From Dastarcus helophoroides (Eukaryota; Arthropoda; Insecta; Coleoptera; Bothrideridae), in the NCBI GenBank assembly GCA_028583605.1, contig CM053325.1:43346987-43410986 (forward strand): a stretch of 64,000 nt of DNA. The letters run 5' to 3'. The notes beneath the pieces are model-generated. The model was not told the DNA's origin, searched no databases, and saw only the letters and a program-made list of their open reading frames with translations. Within the stretch, counting starts at the first letter, position 1; the number at the start of each line of letters is the position of its first letter. Shown here one piece after another: positions 14,301-29,300 of this stretch. The translations under genes were made by a program, and so were the position numbers.

Positions 14301-17300
14301 GGAAAAACAGGCAATATGCCTATATTACAAGATGAAAGGAGAAGAAGAATTTCATAATATAGAACTACTTTTAAAAATCATACTATATTGAGTTTAATTT
14401 ATGATAAAATTACAGCGTAAACAACAACATTTTTAAAAAATTCATAGCTTTAATAATGTGTACAGTGCTTGGCTCCTTTTTATGGTATAGTATAAGAAGT
14501 AGAATGATGGAGCTGAGCAAAAGAATGTCACAATTTCTAACATGGTACAATTGCTGTGTTCGGGAATAGTTGGCGTTTTTGTTTAACCCAGTTTCCCCAA
14601 AGTGGTTATTTAGTTACAGCACATTGAATTTGTGAAAATGTTGCATTTTTTTTTTGTTTAAAGGCGGCTAGTGTAATCTAAAGAAACTTAAACATGTGAC
14701 ATATTTATTCTAAATTGTCGCCAAATAATTGCAGAATAGTGTTCTCGTATGGCATATTTCAAAGCACATTAGTCGTCTTCATGCAAAAAAATGTAAATTT
14801 TTGCAATTTTAACTGGTTATAAAATAAATAACCGTTCAAAACAGATATCAAATATATTATATCTTTGAAAAACATACCCTGACGTGGAAAAAATTTGTAT
14901 TTCTATTAAAAAAATATATTGAAGCTTTGTGATAGTGCAAAATAAATCATCCTGAAGGTAAGGAATAGGTCCTACATGGGCCACCCCGTGCCTTTTAATG
15001 GCCATGTAAAACTTTTAAAGAAATCGACTTTATAAGGCAAAAAAATAGGTTGAAATAGGTTAACACTTATGACGTCTCACATTATTACACGAATGTGGGT
15101 TTGCCAACTTTTTAATTTAAATTCTCAAACAATTTCACAATGCAAAGAAAGGGTTTTAAAATAATGTATTACAAGTAAAGCAGTTCTATCTCAAAATTTA
15201 AAGTGGGGGTTGATAGAAGGTAGGAAATAAACATATCAAGTTAGCTTAACTAATAAAAATGATCCCCCCAAGAACATAAATTGATGGGTCGCGGCGAATT
15301 CTAAAATGTTTATCGGTTTTCTAGTTATAGGGGGAGTCAAGTTTTCGTTGGGAGATCCTGGACACCCTATACTATGACCATAATTTGATGTAAATTTTTT
15401 CTTATAATGATATTGTTATCCACAAAAGTTCATTTTTAAAAGAGCAACTATTTTTTATTAGCGCAATGAAAGAAAATAAAATTATTTATACATTTCGTAT
15501 ATTCAAATTTAATGTTGAATATATTTACCAAATACATTCCTCTTGAAACCAATACATATTATTATGTGATAAATGTGCGTTGTATTTACAATTTAATATA
15601 CTTAGAAATGTATTGTAATCCCTAATCTAAAACCTTACTTACATCGTAGGCAGCTTCTGTAGTGGTCGACTGTTTAAATGTGGTTCTGCTTGTCGCTGCA
15701 GTAATTTTTGGTGGTACACGTGATGTAAAGAATAGGCTGGATGGGGTTGCTCTTGTAACCTCCGTTGTTGACTTCGAGCTAGGTGTTGTCGTCGTCGTGG
15801 TGGTGGTAGTAGCCTTTGATAACTTTTTATTGCACAGTACATTCTGAGTGTAATCACAGGAATCTGCAGCTTTATTGAAATACAATCCCGCAGGACAAGT
15901 AAACTGATGAGCAATAATTCCTAGTTCACCAGGACCACTGAGACACCAATAATATTTTTTGCAGTCTTTAGGATGCGGGAAGAATCCCTCATCTTCACAC
16001 TTGAAACCTAAAAATGTACGGATTGATTAAATTGGCGGTGAAAGTCATAAATTTACTCAAATTAAAAATTTATTAGATTACTTCTACATATGTTGTCTAC
16101 ATAGCCTTAAGACATTAACAAAAAATCGGGAAATACAGTTATGATTATATCTATTAATTAAAAGTAATAAATGATAATATTCCACTCAAATGTAATTTTG
16201 TGTGTGTACATTTCTTGAATAGAATTAAATATGTTTATCTAATTAAGATTTTCCTTAATATACGTTAATTTGTGCAAGATATTAGAGGTAGCAAATTCGT
16301 CATGTTGTTTTTACCATGACCATTAAACTAATTCTTGTTGTCTGTAAATTTTTATTTCTTACAATTATTTTCACTTACCTCCTCCTTGATCAGGAGTTGA
16401 CGGAGGAGCTGGTGTTGTATAACTGGGAGTGACAACTTTCAGACTGCTGTAGGTTGAAGTATTTTCCTTTTTAATAATTCTTCTACTCCTTTCTGTCGTA
16501 CTTGAAGGCCTTGATTTATTTTTCAGTCTAAAATGACAGTAAATTTATTAAAAAAACTATTAAAAAAAAGAGGACAATTTCTAAATTTCTAGATCAAAGT
16601 AGAAAATTGTTTTTTTACCACTTCCAAATTTACAAAAAAAAGTTTGATATTTCAATAAAACAAAGCGACTTTTGATTGTTAGAGTTATAGCTTCGATTTT
16701 TCAATTATTTTCATTAATTTTTAGTGTCTTAACAATTTCAGAAAATTTCTGTAAATTTGTTAAAAATATCCTCATTTAAAACTCGAAATTTTGAGATAAA
16801 AATTGAAATTACGCCAGTGAAGTTGAAATTAAAAAAATTGCAATTAATAAAAAAAGTCACCTTTACAAGTTTGCACAAGTTAAAATTTGTAAGAAGTAAA
16901 AATGACAACTGAAAAATTATAATTATGAAAAAAGACCAAGAACTTCGGAAACTCGGCATTTATAAAAAAATAGGTAAACATTAAATTTTATTAAAAAATT
17001 AAATTTTCAGAAAGGCCCAAATTTTAAGGAAAAGATTAATTTCAACGAAGACGAGAATTTTCATACAAAAACAAAATTTCGAGGGCAGAATCCGAATTTT
17101 CAAGAGTAAAATGCAAATCTCAAAAAAGCTTTGAATTAAAAAAAACATGTTTTACATTTTGGAAAAAATTCGATATTTTGAGATAAAGGTTAAGAATTCA
17201 AAACAAAAGTTAAAATATCTAGAGCCAAAATTTTCTGTTTAAAATTGAAATTTTAAAGCAAACTCAATATTTATAAAGAAATGATATTCAAAATTATCAT

Positions 17301-20300
17301 TACAAAAAATATTCGAAATTTCAAAATAACTAACAATTTATTAATTTAATTTATTAAAAAGAAACAATTTTAAATTAAAATTTGCTTTTAAGCAACATCA
17401 ACATTTTGAAAATAGACAAATATGTGAAAAAAAGCTCAAAATTGTAAATTCGTAAAGAACTTTTACAAAAATATAAAAGTCAAAATGTAAACCTGGAATC
17501 TCGAGAAAAAATTCAAAGTTTCCGATAAAAGAACACTTCTATTTATATAAAAACTTTTTTTATTCTGTTTCTTTTTTGGCTCTTTATGACTCGAAATGGT
17601 AAACAGTTAGTTTTATTGCAACATTTACTGAATCCAATGTTGAAAAATATTTATTTAAAAAGTTCAAATATTTTTCAACACTAGACTAAGTAATATAATT
17701 AATTGATTTTTAATTTTTTTAATCAAACTCTAGATCGAAAAAAATTTTTGAACCTTTCAATTTTAATATTAGTTTTTGCAAAAAAAATAATATCATAGTT
17801 TATAAAAAAAGCTCTAGTTTAAATTCAAAATTACGAGAAAATTACGGAATTTTGAAAAAAGTAGAATTTTCGAAAAAAAGTTGGACATTCCATTAAATTT
17901 CATGAAAATTAAAAAGTGCAAACTCGGATTTAAAAATACCTAACTGAAAAAGAAAAAAAATTGATATTTCGGAATGACTTAAAATAAAAATTTGCAAAAA
18001 AATTAAAAGTATTAAGAAACACATACTTAAGCTTAAATTTAAAATTTTGTTATTCAGTTTGCTGACACCCAAAATTCTAAGAAAAAGTCGAAATTTCAAA
18101 ATCTGTAAGTAAACCCGAAATTTTGAATTGCAATTAAAAGTTTAGCTATTTGATGACAAAATTAAAATTGAAAGCCTAAATTCGCATTTTTGGAGCAAAA
18201 TTAAAACGTCGAAAAATCATTGAAAATGTAGAGAAACAATTTTAACATTATTGGTTTAAGCTCGAGGCACTAAATTCATAAGTTTAAGAAAAATCATTTT
18301 TAAAACTAAAGCCGGAATTTTAGGGATATGATATGTTAAAAAACCACCAAAATAAAAATATAATAATGACATCTTTGTTGCAAATTTAAACTCTTCAAGC
18401 ATAAGAAAGTCAAAATTTTTAGAAAGAAATAAAAAAAATCAACCTTAGTTGATTCTGAACAGTAAAAACGAACTATTTATTTAGGTGAATAGATAGTTCA
18501 TGAACGAACGATTCGCCAAAGTGAACACCTTTCCTAGTAGCAACCACACATAATATACTGTTTATTAAAAGTAAAAGTTTTATTTTATTACTTTAAAATA
18601 GCTTAATATAAAGTAATAAAAAAAAAGTTTTCAAACATTTGTTCAAATACAAAAATTACTTACCGATTTCTTCTGCGAATTGAACCTGCACTGGGCTTTG
18701 GTGTTTCACTTTTAGATATTTCTGTCTGCTCAGCTTGATGACTAGTTAGTTTCGTCTTGTTTCTTGATCTCGTTTTAGGTTTGGTCGGCTTGGAAGGAGG
18801 AGATATCAAATTGTCCTCGGTGATTCTGTTTGATTTCAATGAGTTATTAATATTACTTCAAAAAAATATGGAAAAGCTGCTTCTGGTTTCAGCAAAATAT
18901 TTTACCTAATTTCCAATTTTATTATGCCGAAAAATGAAAATAAAAAGCCCAAGATCATATGAACATTATTGGTGTGGAATATTTCAAAAACAAAAATGAT
19001 GCAATGGTCAGAGAACAACGTTTAAAGAATCGACTCATTCCAATCTCGTATTTAAAAGAACAGGTAACAATTCAATATAACATCTAATGTATTGCTGTAA
19101 TTTTTTGGCATGTTCACAAATGTTCCTTATTTGTTGATCAGCATCTAATTATTACTGGTTATGATTTTCTGTTGATGTCATTGACATATCTTAGGCTGAC
19201 ATGTCAAGATTTAATGTCAATTTCGCGTGTATTTATCAAGGAGCATACGGGAACATGCAAACAAGTTACAACAATACAGGAGGTGGGAAAGTTTTTAGTA
19301 CACTTGTTACATAAAAGACAACATTCAAAACTGACTTACCCGGATGCAGCGAGAAGAGCTTCTTTGGCAGCTTCTATTATCGGGTACGGCCTTCCATGAC
19401 AATTACCCCTAAAGTCGTCATTATCTATAGCCCAAAACATAATTCCTCCTAAGCCATTCTCAGCCACGTATTCTGCTTTTCTTCGAGCAATATTTTCATC
19501 ATCATATCCCACCCATTGATTATCCTTGTAAGCGTATGGTCCCATGGCTTTATCATTGGGCTGCACAACGGTCCAGTCATTAGATTTGATATTTTCACAT
19601 ATCTAAAATGACAAATAATATTAGTCATAATTTTAGCTAGGTTCTTAGATTTAAATATTACCTCATAGTAAGCAAGGTAACCATTTTCTCTGGTCGCTTC
19701 TCCCATATCCCCGGGTCCATCAGCCGGAGCGCCAATTTCATTTGCATCAGGATTAAACAATGTATAAGATCTACCATATGTTGGTATTCCGACAACCAAC
19801 TTACTAGGGTCGGCCCCCATTTCCAAATAATGTTTAATGGTATAGTCCTAAGGAAAAGAGACATTGTTTATAATAAGTCCAGTTAGTTGGGCATGTAATA
19901 TGATTTTTTTTAATTTATTTATTTTTAAAATTGAACTTATGTCTGAAATCACTTTCCTTTCAATACAGTTAATAAGCAACATTTTGGAAGTTTCATTTTA
20001 TTTAATAAGAAGAAGTATTAAGAGTTTTATAAAAAAAAGTAAACTTTGTAGAGATATACGCATTCTAAGGTTTAAAAGATGCTTACGATATTTAATTCTG
20101 TATCATAATTGTATTCGGAAGCTTCTTCTAGAGAGTAGAGGGGTGCGTGATGGTTCACAGCAGGTTCAAAAGCCGAATGGTAATCATAACTCAGAATATT
20201 CATCCAATCTAGATACCTGTAAATATAGAAGAATACATAGTTTCATTAGTATTTATCCAAATTTGACCTAATTTATTAATAAATTTTAACTTACTTTGTT

Positions 20301-23300
20301 AAAGTTTCAACGTCATATCCCTTATTAATGTATTCAATTCCTGCGGGAACAGCCATTGTCAGTAATAATCGAGGTCGTCCAGTCTTTTCAGATTCCCTTT
20401 CAAATTCTTCTCGTAATTCCTATAGAAGAATAAGAAATATATTAGTTTAAATTGGACCAGCAGTGTGTTGGATTAAATTTTACATCGGCAAACACATAGG
20501 CGTAATTATGGTGGGATAGGGTGGGACAGCTACTATTCTCTGTCATGTCACTAATATTTAGCCCGTATACATTTTTTTCAAAGGTCCACTTTTATTTTAA
20601 AATTCGCCTTTTTCTTGAAAGCTCGACTTATTTTAATATTTTGTAAATTCGAATTTTTTATATCTATTTTATAATTGACATTTCCAGCCCTTACTTCGTG
20701 GAATTCTTTAATATTCATAACTATTAAACTTTTATTAACGATAAAAACGCAACAAAGATTAAAAATTCCACAAGGTTTCGATAAATATTTGCTAACACCG
20801 GTCCAGGTTTCACATTACTGCATCATTGGCGATCACACCAGCAAAAAAAAACAAATTGCTGGTACGACCCCCGATGGTGCAGTAATGCGAAACCTAGTCC
20901 GTTGTTAGCAAATATCTATCGAAACCTTGTGGAATTTTATCGTTAATAAAGTTTAATAGTTATGAATATCTATTTTATGCTCAAAGTTTAAGTTTTTACT
21001 CACACTTAGGGTTTTTTTTAGGAAAATTCTACTTTTTTGCTAATTGCGACTTTCTTAAAAAGTTGTTTTTTTTCGAAGTTTAAAACTACGATCCCAAAAT
21101 CTAGCTTTTTGTGAAAATTTCAACCTTTTAAATTAAATTTTTCTTAAATCTCTCTTTGTTTTTCAAAAATTTGGCTTTTATTCAAAATTTAACCAAATTT
21201 GTATAATAATAACTTATAAAAATCAAAGAAAAATAATAATAAAAAAATAGATATTGTGTTCATTGTCAAAATTTCACTTTTTATAAGTTTGATTTATTGT
21301 AAAATATGAATTTTTTCCAAAAAAATATTGTTTCGATTTTGTTCTAACTCTTTTTGTCAATATTCGTCTTTTTATCTTGAATTAATGTTCAAATTTTTAA
21401 AATATTGAAGTTTATTTGAATTTATACTTTTATTTACTTTCTCTTTCGCAAAATTTTTATTTAATTTAGATTTTTACCTTAAAAATAAATCGCTTATTGA
21501 TGTTTCTGCAAATTTCGACCTTCTCCCCGAAATTCATCTTTTTTTTTTAGAAAGTTTGCATTTCCTAAAATTTCACTTTCTCTGGATGACTTTATTTCGC
21601 CTGATAGAAATTTGGAATTTTTTTTTTAAATTTTGTCTACTCTTTCAAAATCACTTTACCAAGTTTCCCAAAATTTAACTTTTTCAGTAAAGTTCGATTA
21701 TTATTTTTAATCTGTTTCATCTGTTCATGAAAATTTCAATTTATTCTCAAAATCCAACGTTTTTTTCTTTCTTTTTGTAGATTTGACCCTGAAAAATTTT
21801 GATTTTTTTTCGTAATTTCGAACTTCTCAAAAATTCGATTTTATTAAATTTCAATTTTTTCATCGCTTCTTAATTTTTGGTCAAATTACGACTTTTTCTT
21901 CGATATTCAAGTTTCTTTTGAAAGGTTGACTTTATTTTCGAAACTCTACTTGGTATGTTTTCTCTTAGAAATTTTGGCTTAATTCCAAAGTCGGCTATTT
22001 TGTTAAAGTTTCAAATTAATTTCGAGATGCCACTTTTTATTTCTAAAATTGAAAGTTTGTCTGACTTTATTTTCAAAATTTGACTCCTTTGTTTTTCTTC
22101 GACAATTGTTTTGAAGTTTTAAATCATTTTCAAAATTCCGTTCTTCTTTCCTAATTTTAAAATTATCCTGAAAATTTGGCTTTTTCTAAAAATTTCAAGC
22201 ATATTTTAAATTCCTCTTGTTCATTAAATATTAATTTATTTTCAAAATTCAACGTTTATTGTGTAAAATTTGACTTTCTTTCAAAGAGTTTGAATTTTTT
22301 TCTTGAAATTTCGATGTTTGTAACATGTAAATTCTTTGATTAGTTGATTCGAGATAGCTCAACCTTTTTCCGCAATTATAAAATTACGTTAAAATTTAAA
22401 TTAAAAAGTAAAAATTCACGAGAAAAAACTTTTGGGAACTTTTAATATTCTTCTTAAAATTTCAAGATTATAATCTTTAAATTAAAAAAAATTTAAAATT
22501 TTTCTATCCTCCCAAACTTAATAGAACGAAATGAAAAAAAAGCAATAATTTTTAGAAATTTTTTTTTGGTAATTATGACTTTTTGCTAAAAATTCGATAT
22601 TGTCAACATTTAAATAAAGTCAAAATTTTTATAAATATTTTCCTTGCTGAAATTTTGGCCCATTTTAAATGAATGATAAAATATATGTGATAGTGATGTA
22701 ATCACTATTTGCATTGGCATTCGCGAATATTCTCATATTTTTTAATATTTGCATTCGCATTCGAAAGAAATCATGCGAATTTATTGCGAATCTATTTGAC
22801 AATACGGGACATTATTTATGAATTAGCAGAGCAACTGCTAAGCTAAGGCAGGTTTCTTAAACTTAAGTGATAAGGATTTATTACGAAAATAACTAATTCA
22901 GTAATTTATCCAGTGCCACCTAATAAAAAATATTTCTAAATCCCCTTGTTTTCTCTTCCTACTAGCTAGCAAACAAGACAGGGTGGGACGCTTGCTTTCC
23001 ACTGGTTCATACAGCCAAACAAAAATTTTTACTCCTAAATGCGAGAACCTTTTCCACTTTCCACTTTTTTCTAAAAATTAACCTCCTCTGTGAAATTTCG
23101 ATATTTTCTTAAAATTTCGACATTTTTCTCAAAATCCGTCTGTTTTTTAAATTCTCTTTTTGTGGCCGACCTTCTCAAAATTTCGAATATTTTTTTTTCA
23201 AAATTTCGTCATATATTGAAATTCTACTTTTTCTGAAAATTTCTACTTTTTTAAAATTCGTCTTTCTGTAAATTTCGACTTGTTTATCAAAATTCACATT

Positions 23301-26300
23301 TTTCCCGTAATTTGGTGGTCTTTTGATAAAAAGTAAAAATTTTTGAAATAATATTTATCTGGAAATTTTTTAACATTTTTCTTAAAATTTCAATAGAAGA
23401 TATTTTCTGATGTCACAGTGGGAAAGAAGGGGTCGGGCTTGTCTATCACTCCTGCAGTCGTTAAAAAATTATAATACGGAGTGAAAACTTTCGAGTGTTT
23501 TTTTTGAAATTTCGACCTTTTTGTTCAAATTTTTCTCAAAATTTGCTCATTCTTTTGAAATTGGGACAAAATTTTACTCTCCATAGAAAGTTTCGAATTT
23601 TCACTAAATTTAGGCTTTTTTCTCGAAAGATTGATCCCTTTTTCAAAATGTCGATCTTTTCCCCGACATTTTGATTTTTTTCTTCAAAACTAGTTTAGAT
23701 TTTCAAATCGTTCATTGTTATGTCAAAAATCGTTTTTTCCTGAAATTTCGATTCTTTTTAAATTAAAAAAGGTCAGTTTTTTATATTAAATTGGATTTCC
23801 TGAAAATTCCAACTTTATCTCAAAGTGTTTTGTTTTTATTACAATTCGTCTTTTTCTAAATTACGACTTTATACTCAAATTATTTTTTCTCTCAAAATGG
23901 GACTGTAGTGGAAATTTTGAATATTTTATAGAAACTTCGGCCTTTTTTTGACTTCCTGGAAATTTTAACCTGGGTTTCAAAATTTGTCTTATTCTCAAAC
24001 TTTCAAATAGAGCTTTTTTATCCAAATTTTAATTTTTTCCCATAATTCGTTTATTTTTCTAAAATTTTGACAAAAATATAGAAATTTTGACAATAGTATT
24101 TTTACGAAATGTAGAGAAAAATATTTCTTGTAAACGAGATTATGTCAAAATTTAAATCAAAATAAAAATTGTCAGAGAAATATTTTTAAAACTCGTTTTC
24201 TCTTCTCCAAATGCGGTTTATTCTGGAAATTGCGACTTTTATCACAACATTTTCTAAATAGGTCCCATAAAAAAGTCAATATTCTCATTCGCATTCGCAT
24301 TCGCGAACATTCGTTACATCCCTAATAAGTGATATCAGGCAAATTATATCTTTTTTTGACCTTCAGCTTAAAAACTTATAAAATATATTAACAGTAAGTA
24401 GGTAATACAATAAAACAATAAATATTAAAACTCTAGGTTATATTTACAGTTAGTTTATTTTATGAATTATAAACTTTGAAAAATTCCATATAGTAAGAGT
24501 TCAGAGTAAGCCAGCCTTCACGTTTTTAAATAAAACATATTAGCAATCGAACTTTTTTCAAATCCCGTTTCGATCTTCAAAAATTGCGTATTTGCGATGC
24601 AAAATTTCGTTTTTTATTTTATTTTCCTAGAGAATGTATTTGTAACTGATATAATTAACTGACTTTTATTTATAAACAGAGGCCTAAACACCAAGTTCCA
24701 TCCACGTTTATAACTTCAAAAACTGACCAACTTTCCTACAACATTTAATTCCCTATTTAACACTCTTCGGGCAGAAAATTTTAAACATTTTCTTTTAGAG
24801 TAGTAAGGAACCTTTGTGCAAAATTTTACATGACATAATAATTTTATTATATCATGTACATTTCATACTTCTAGACGAGTGGTTCTTAACCTTTGGTACC
24901 CGTACCCTTGGGGGTGCGGGAGAAGACTTGAGAAAATTTTTCCAAATACGTTTATTGGAGAGTAAATATAAAATCTATTTCAAAAATAATTAATCTTTTA
25001 ATCTTTTTGAAAAATTCAAAATAATAATCAAAAAAATGGGAGTTAAATAAAATTTGTCGCAACAAAAATAATCAGATAATTAAATTATTAGGTTTACATT
25101 TATGTTAAAAGCAGTCAAATTAATATAAGAATTAAACTATAAATTGTTACAAAAGCGTTCGATTAAATGCAAGCCATGACTTTCTTTCAAAAAAAACCTC
25201 GCTTCGCAAGCATTAAAATAAGCAAACAAAAACAGCATAGTAATTAATGAAAGTAATATTCTTTTGTATTTAATATATGAGGTGTACAATTTTTTCAAAT
25301 AAACCATAAATTTTGCAAAAGAAACATTTTTCTAAACCAAAAAATTGAAACACATTGTTCAGTGGGGTGCGGAGACCTGTTTTCAGATTCAATGGGGCGC
25401 AGTTCACTTAAAAGGTTAAGAAACGCTGTTTTAGACTCATCACTTTGGGCTAGTCAGTATTAGAATTTTATTAACTACGTTTTACCTCCTTAGGGCATGA
25501 TTGTACAAAATCTCAGATGGTACTGATCAGGCCCGTAGCCAGGATCTTTTTTCGGGGGAAGGCTGCGATCCTTCTGCTAAAACTGCCTAGTCTTTGTTTG
25601 CGTTTAGGTTAGAGCTAAGAAGCCACGGTCCAATACTACTTTACTATTAATATTATTCTTGTATACAAGTATACTAAAATATAAAAAAATACACTAAAAA
25701 CATTTCTAAAGTCTAACTCTTCTAACATTCTGGCAAAGTCATTTAACAACAGTGTTGCCTATTTATCTTAATTTAATTTCTAAATAAAAACAGATATGTG
25801 GGTAATATGATTAAATTACTCGAAAGATATTCCTTTTCTAAAATTTATCTTTGAACTGTCTTCTATAACCTGCATTTGTGTATGAAAAATGCCTCTAGAA
25901 AGTGCTTTATTTAAAGACATAGTTTGAAGTCAGCTGGAGAAAAAACTTTTTTTTAAATTTTTTTTAAATTTCGATTAAATTCATAGTTTTAACTTTTATC
26001 CCAAATTTAAAGTTTGCACCCGAACATTTAGAATTAGGATATTCTTTCTAAATTATGGAAGATTCGATATATATTTTTTTTAAGTTCAAGTTTCCTCTTA
26101 GCATCCAATTCTTTTTCTAACGGCAATAACTTCAATTCCTAAGTCTTTTATTTTGGGCAGTTTTGAAAATTATTGTTGCTATCTGAATTTGCAATGTCGA
26201 AATGCATTTGATTCTACCGAATTTCAAAAAAAAAGTTTTTGCTATAAAGTTATTTATCATTTTTTTTTTAAGTTTTACCTTTGATCTCAAAATTTCGTCC

Positions 26301-29300
26301 TTTTTTGGAAATTTTCAATTTGAATTAGATTTTTTTGTTAAATGCGAAGTGTGTTAATACTTGTAATTTTTTTTCTCAAAATTCAAAGTTTAAAATCTTG
26401 GTATTTACTTCAAACTCACAAATATTTTTTTAAACTTCATTTCTTTCTAAAAACCTGAAAATTTCGCCAAAATTTTTGTGAAAAATGCTAGATCAAAAGT
26501 CGGAACTTAATCTTGAGTTTTTTGAATTTGGAAATTTAAATCAAAATGTCTAGAAAAGTCTACATTTAGAGTGGCCAACTCGTTTTAGAAAAATTTTGTT
26601 TATACTTAAAAATAACCAGAATTTATTAATAAACATTTCTGAAAATATTATCTTTTTAGGAATTTTTAAATTTCCGAACAAAAGTAGGACATGTTAATTC
26701 TTAACAAATTTACCTGTCTGAACTCGAAATTTGTGGTTTTTCTAATTCCAAGTTTTAGAAATAAGTTGACATTTAGAATAACTCTCTAAATTAAAAAAAA
26801 AGTAGCTACAATTTTTGAAAAAAAAAGGTTTGAAGTCAAAATTTTCAAAAAAAATCTCTTACTACCAAAAGATATAATCTATTAACAAAAACTAATACCA
26901 CTCAACAGTTTGTCGTGAAGCAAAATTCAAAAAATGAACTTTGTTATTTCCTGAAACTTTAAGGACTTTCTCAAAATGCCTAATGGATTTTATTTAAAAT
27001 TAAATGTCTACAAAGAAAGTCAAAATATTTTGAAGAAGTCTGAATTTTGAACCAGTGCTAATGTAGGAATTTTGAAAAATAAACTAGTCATTAAGCTAAT
27101 TTTTTTTCAAAATTTCGACTTTAATCTTGACATTTTTAAACTGGTCATAAAAACTTGTAAAAATTTTATAAATCAAGTTTTTCTAAAAATATGAATTTAA
27201 AGTTGAAAGGTCGTGAATAAAAGTAACAAATTTCTTAATTACAATTAAAATTTAATAACTAAGATATAAATTTCAATAGTTTTTTGGAAGTTTTCACTTG
27301 GAAGTCAAATTTGGGTGAAAAAAGTCGAATTTTCAAAATTGTAATCGAAATATAAACAAATCTACTTTATAACAAAGAATTTCGAAATTTTTATTATGAA
27401 GTAAAAACTTTTTAAAAAAATTAAAAATTTCTAATTAAGCTAATGGGTTAAACTTATTAAAAAAAATCCTGAATTTTCCAACTTAAAAATGCTTAAGTTT
27501 TGTGTAAAACTCGAAATTTATAAAATAATCGACATTTTAGAAATTTTTTTAAAGTTCAATCGCTATGTTAGAAAAATTATAGAAAAAATTCATAAAAATA
27601 TTAAACTTAAAAAAATGTCTTTCCAAAATAATGGCTTATAAGAGATTTTGATTTTTTAGTAAAGGGCCTAATATTCAAAATTTTATTTAAGTAACGAATT
27701 TCAAATTAAAATTTTTTAATTCCAAAACTGTAAAACTATTATTACAAAATCTAAGTTGTTCCCAAAATTTTGTGTTAAATCTCAAAAAATAGCTTGTATA
27801 AATTTCCAGTTCTTTTCAAAATTTGAATTTTTTTCAAAATGGGGAGTTTAGGCTTGAAAAGCTTGCAAAATTCAATATTTTTTTAATAAAATTTAAAACG
27901 TAAGATTAAAATATTAAATAAAGAAAAAGAAATTTCAAGAAAAGTTGAAATTTTTCTAGAAACGAAATCTCAGATTTAACAGTCAACATTTTGGAAAAAA
28001 TTTGAATGAATTTAAGGTAACAATTTTAAGATTTAGGGTGAAAATTCGAAAATAAACTCGAAATTTTAAAAACTTCTTTATTTGAAAATGTTATACATTT
28101 TCCGAATATCCTGAGTATAACCTAAAATCTATTTTTTATTAAATTTCGACTAAGATTTCAAAATATTTCTTTTGTTAATTGTGAGTTTTGGCCTGTTAAT
28201 CCCTTTTTTTTAGAGTATTTTACCTTTTTGGTGCCTTCTTTAGCTTTTCGTTTTTGCCTAATTTAGCATTTTGCTCACCTTTTTACTTTGCTTGATTGTA
28301 CTTAAAATCCAATCTCTAATAACAAGAAATGGCGCTAAATTTGAAAAAAAAACATCCTCGCATTTCAGTATAAAAATGGTTTTTAAAAAGGTCGCCCCTC
28401 GCGAAAGTTCAGTTCTATCTAGTGTGAAGCCAAAAATGTCCCCATGGTTAGGGTCGTGCTACTGATTTATATTTAGGAAGAGACTCCTAAACTCTTATTT
28501 CCACTTTCCATTTTCAAAAATGATAAACTTCCATACACATTTCCATACAGCTCTTGAAAATTTAGTGTAATTATTGATTCTATCCCTAAAAATTGGTACC
28601 TCTTAAAATGGCAAAATTTTCATGCAATTATTTCCGGAGGTTTTACTATACTTCTTTAAATGATCTGCAAATTGCCACACAAAGATATATTTATGACTAC
28701 TGACATCGCTGCAGTCAGTAATGGAATTCAGTATACAAACTTATTATTTCAAAGCCTTGAAATTTTATTAATATCTTCCGGATTTAATACATTTAAGGCG
28801 CGATGTCATGCGAGAGAGTTCAGCTATTATTATACTAGTTTTAATAATTGTTACAAGATTGTATCTTCTTTTAATTCCCAACCTTTATGGATATCACTGA
28901 GAAAATGTCAAGATGAACTGTTGAAATTATATATGTACGTTAAGGATGATAATTTTACCTCAAGGAGACAACAATGAAAGAGCTAGCAAAACTGGTTCTG
29001 TTATAAAAGAATACGATTTTTAAATAATATCTTCAAGTCACTTGCACAATTTGCCGTTTTTTTTTTGCTTAATGCCACGTGACATGCGGTACACTGAAAC
29101 ATACACATGCAAAGGAACATGACATGAAATTTATAAAATGTAATAATGGAATTTTAAATTGATAATATGATTAAAATGTAGAAGTAACTAATCAAAATAT
29201 CCTTCAAATTTCCACGTCTATAAAAACTGCGAAAATTAATTTATAATTTCCACTGGTAGATTTGGTTGCTATACCTTTTAAGAATATTTTGTAATTTAAT

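Noticed and set aside
15639..15914. Alternative frames across the CBM14 exon
   Set aside because: The chosen frame alone has the six cysteines and joins its neighbours in phase; the others are by-products of the Thr repeat.
20823..20905. Hammerhead-like TGATGCAGTAATG-GAAAC phrase in the arms of the foldback element
   Set aside because: One arm reads CCGATGG and the other CAATGATG where CUGANGA is needed, and no closing stem I flanks it; too weak to call.
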